Source: JBCBTJ01 sp964597685
Lineage (GTDB): Bacteria; Pseudomonadota; Alphaproteobacteria; Caulobacterales; Hyphomonadaceae
Assembly (NCBI GenBank): GCA_964597685.1
Contig: CAZQZC010000140.1
Location: 1-7,454, forward strand
DNA length: 7,454 nt
Direction: 5' to 3'
Shown: positions 6,169 through 7,454 of the stretch, in pieces
How the letters are laid out: each line of letters opens with the position of its first letter
How positions within the stretch are numbered: the first letter of the stretch is position 1
Made by a program: the position numbers and the translations under genes
The notes under the pieces: model-generated
Told to the model about the DNA's origin: nothing
The model's database searches: none
The model's input: only the letters and a program-made list of their open reading frames with translations

Positions 6169-6836
6169 CAGGCCGCTCCGACATTGGCGTCGCGGTCGGC
6201 CTCGTCGAAGGCCCGTCGTCCCCGAAGAGCGAGCGCCGCCTTGAGCGCTTGCGACAGGCCTTGCAGGGCGAACAGCGCCGCAAAGGCGGGCATCAGCGTC
6301 CGAAACAGGAAGAAGAGCGGCAAGCCGTCGCTTTCACGCGACCCTTCGAACCCCGCCCATGAGCGTGCGAGCGAGGGTTCGACGGCCCAGAACACGAGCA
6401 GGCAGATTGGGAAGATGAATATGTAGGCCCCCAAGAGCTCTATGACCGCCCGCACGCGGGGCCCAAACCGCGGGCGCAGGATGTCGACCCGCACATGCGC
6501 CTGGTCGCGCAACGCCGACGCCGCAGCCAGAAGAAACATGGCGGCGAACGAATAGACGACGATCTCGTTCAACCATGAGAACGCCAGTCCAAACACGTAT
6601 CGAACGACAACGACGGCGAGCTGGGCGACGACCATTAAAACGGCCGCTCCCATCGCGGCGCCCAGGGCCCAGCCGCTGAAGCGATCGAGCCAGACCACAA
6701 GCGTCTCCGACAGCCGTCCCACGATCGACGGCGCGGCCAGGACGGCGATCGGCGCCAAAAACAGCGGCGACAGCGCGACGCCGATCCAGCGCAGCACGTC
6801 GCCAAAAATGAGGAAAAGCTCGGCGAGATCGCCCAT
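6168..6836 (-). CDS. dctQ: TRAP transporter small permease (DctQ/FcbT2-like)
   Basis: The small membrane subunit of the TRAP transporter, 222 residues from the chosen start. Hydrophobic helices lie at about 17-37, 57-79, 88-107, 130-150 and 174-196, one more at the N-terminus than the basic four-helix DctQ. The diagnostic stretch is SWLNEIVVYSFAAMFLL (87-103) followed by DQAHVRVDI (111-119), the conserved H-V-R-V-D-I motif of DctQ proteins. The ATG at 6836-6834 is chosen over an in-frame ATG at 6893 because it overlaps the dctP stop codon by one base (TAATG), and because the longer version would add a very basic segment read inside dctP. A G-rich run (GGGGGA, 6844-6839) lies just upstream, though unusually close to the ATG. 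The C-terminal tail is charged and probably cytoplasmic. Confidence 0.92.
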   Translation of the reverse strand: MGDLAELFLIFGDVLRWIGVALSPLFLAPIAVLAAPSIVGRLSETLVVWLDRFSGWALGAAMGAAVLMVVAQLAVVVVRYVFGLAFSWLNEIVVYSFAAMFLLAAASALRDQAHVRVDILRPRFGPRVRAVIELLGAYIFIFPICLLVFWAVEPSLARSWAGFEGSRESDGLPLFFLFRTLMPAFAALFALQGLSQALKAALALRGRRAFDEADRDANVGAA

Positions 6837-7454
6837 TATCCCCCGCCGAGTTCGCGCGCGGCGTAGTACGCTCCGTCGGAATAAGCCGCCCAACCCCGCA
6901 TGGATTTGAGCGCCGCTTCGAAGCTCTCGTAGATGCGGCGTTCGAGGTCGCCGCCTGAACCCGCGTCCGAGCGGACGTCCCTCGCGACTTCCTGAACGCG
7001 CGCCATCACATCGGTCGGGAACCGGCGAAGTTGTGCGCCGTGCTCACGGGTCAGGATGTCCAGGTGGCGGGCGTTCTCATAGGTGAATTCGCCGACGCTC
7101 AAATGGTTCACGTCGTTGCAAGCCGTTCGGATGATCGCCTGCTCCGTCGCGTCGAGACTGTCCCAAACGCCGCGATTCATGCCGACGGCGAGCGACGAGC
7201 CGGGCTCATGGAACCCCGGGCCGTAATAATAGGGGGCCTCGGAATAGAATCCGAGATAAAAGTCGTTCCACGGCCCGACCCATTCTGTTGCGTCGATCGC
7301 GCCGGTCTGCAGGCTTTGATAAATCTCGCCGCCGGACAGGACGACCGCAGCGCCCCCAAGCGCGCGGACAACGTCGCCGCCCAGACCGGGAATGCGCATC
7401 TTCAGGCCGCGGAAATCATCCAGGGAATTGATCTCTCGCTTGAACCACCCCCCC
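6836..7454 (-). CDS. dctP: TRAP transporter substrate-binding protein (DctP/TakP-like), N-terminus outside window
   Basis: The periplasmic binding protein that delivers substrate to the DctQM permease. The frame is open to the right edge of the window (last full codon 7453-7451), giving 205 residues; relatives are about 360, so the signal peptide and first lobe are missing. The visible part starts GGWFKREINSLDDFRGLKMR and continues RIPGLGG; the Arg of R-I-P-G (7396-7394) corresponds to the conserved Arg that contacts the substrate carboxylate in DctP proteins. Next come EIYQSLQTGAIDATEWVGP, with the family's Q-T-G-A-[IV]-D signature, and a Y-Y-Y-G-P-G-F-H-E-P-G stretch typical of the TakP/FcbT1 branch. 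TakP binds 2-oxo acids such as pyruvate with sodium; FcbT1 goes with 4-chlorobenzoate uptake. A carboxylate substrate is likely, its identity unknown. The TAA stop (6838-6836) overlaps the dctQ start. Confidence 0.93.
   Translation of the reverse strand, partial: GGWFKREINSLDDFRGLKMRIPGLGGDVVRALGGAAVVLSGGEIYQSLQTGAIDATEWVGPWNDFYLGFYSEAPYYYGPGFHEPGSSLAVGMNRGVWDSLDATEQAIIRTACNDVNHLSVGEFTYENARHLDILTREHGAQLRRFPTDVMARVQEVARDVRSDAGSGGDLERRIYESFEAALKSMRGWAAYSDGAYYAARELGGG

Overview
The window reads as GC-rich chromosome from an alphaproteobacterium. The main evidence is the order recO then parC, common in that class, together with the alphaproteobacterial look of both proteins. Two GANTC sites and TTAACC/TTAACG boxes upstream of parC would suit a Caulobacterales/Maricaulales/Parvularculales-type cell-cycle organism, but this placement is low confidence. 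I see no tRNA, rRNA, insertion sequence, CRISPR array or phage gene.

Left part (plus strand): the 3' end of recO (recombination mediator) is followed, after a 145-base gap, by a lipoprotein gene (715-1596). That protein has a clear lipobox, about 150 residues of Ala/Val/Glu/Ser-rich low-complexity sequence and a C-terminal DM13-type domain. It ends in two stacked hairpins, the second a textbook intrinsic terminator. A 74-base leader with a strong ribosome binding site then precedes parC (topoisomerase IV subunit A, complete, 745 aa). After 56 bases comes lemA (187 aa, one N-terminal membrane helix), which may be read through from parC.

Right part (minus strand): a three-gene TRAP transporter operon, transcribed towards lemA, runs dctP (substrate-binding protein, N-terminus outside the window), dctQ (small permease) and dctM (large permease, enlarged). 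Both internal junctions overlap by one base (TAATG, TGATG), so the three products are probably translationally coupled. The proteins resemble the TakP/FcbT1-FcbT2-FcbT3 branch of TRAP systems, whose characterised members take up 2-oxo acids or chlorobenzoate; the substrate here is unknown. lemA and dctM converge with only 8 bases between stop codons and no visible terminator.

The window is mostly housekeeping plus a known transporter type. The least ordinary element is the DM13 lipoprotein with its repetitive helical spacer, sitting between recO and parC. I did not find a convincing undescribed system.
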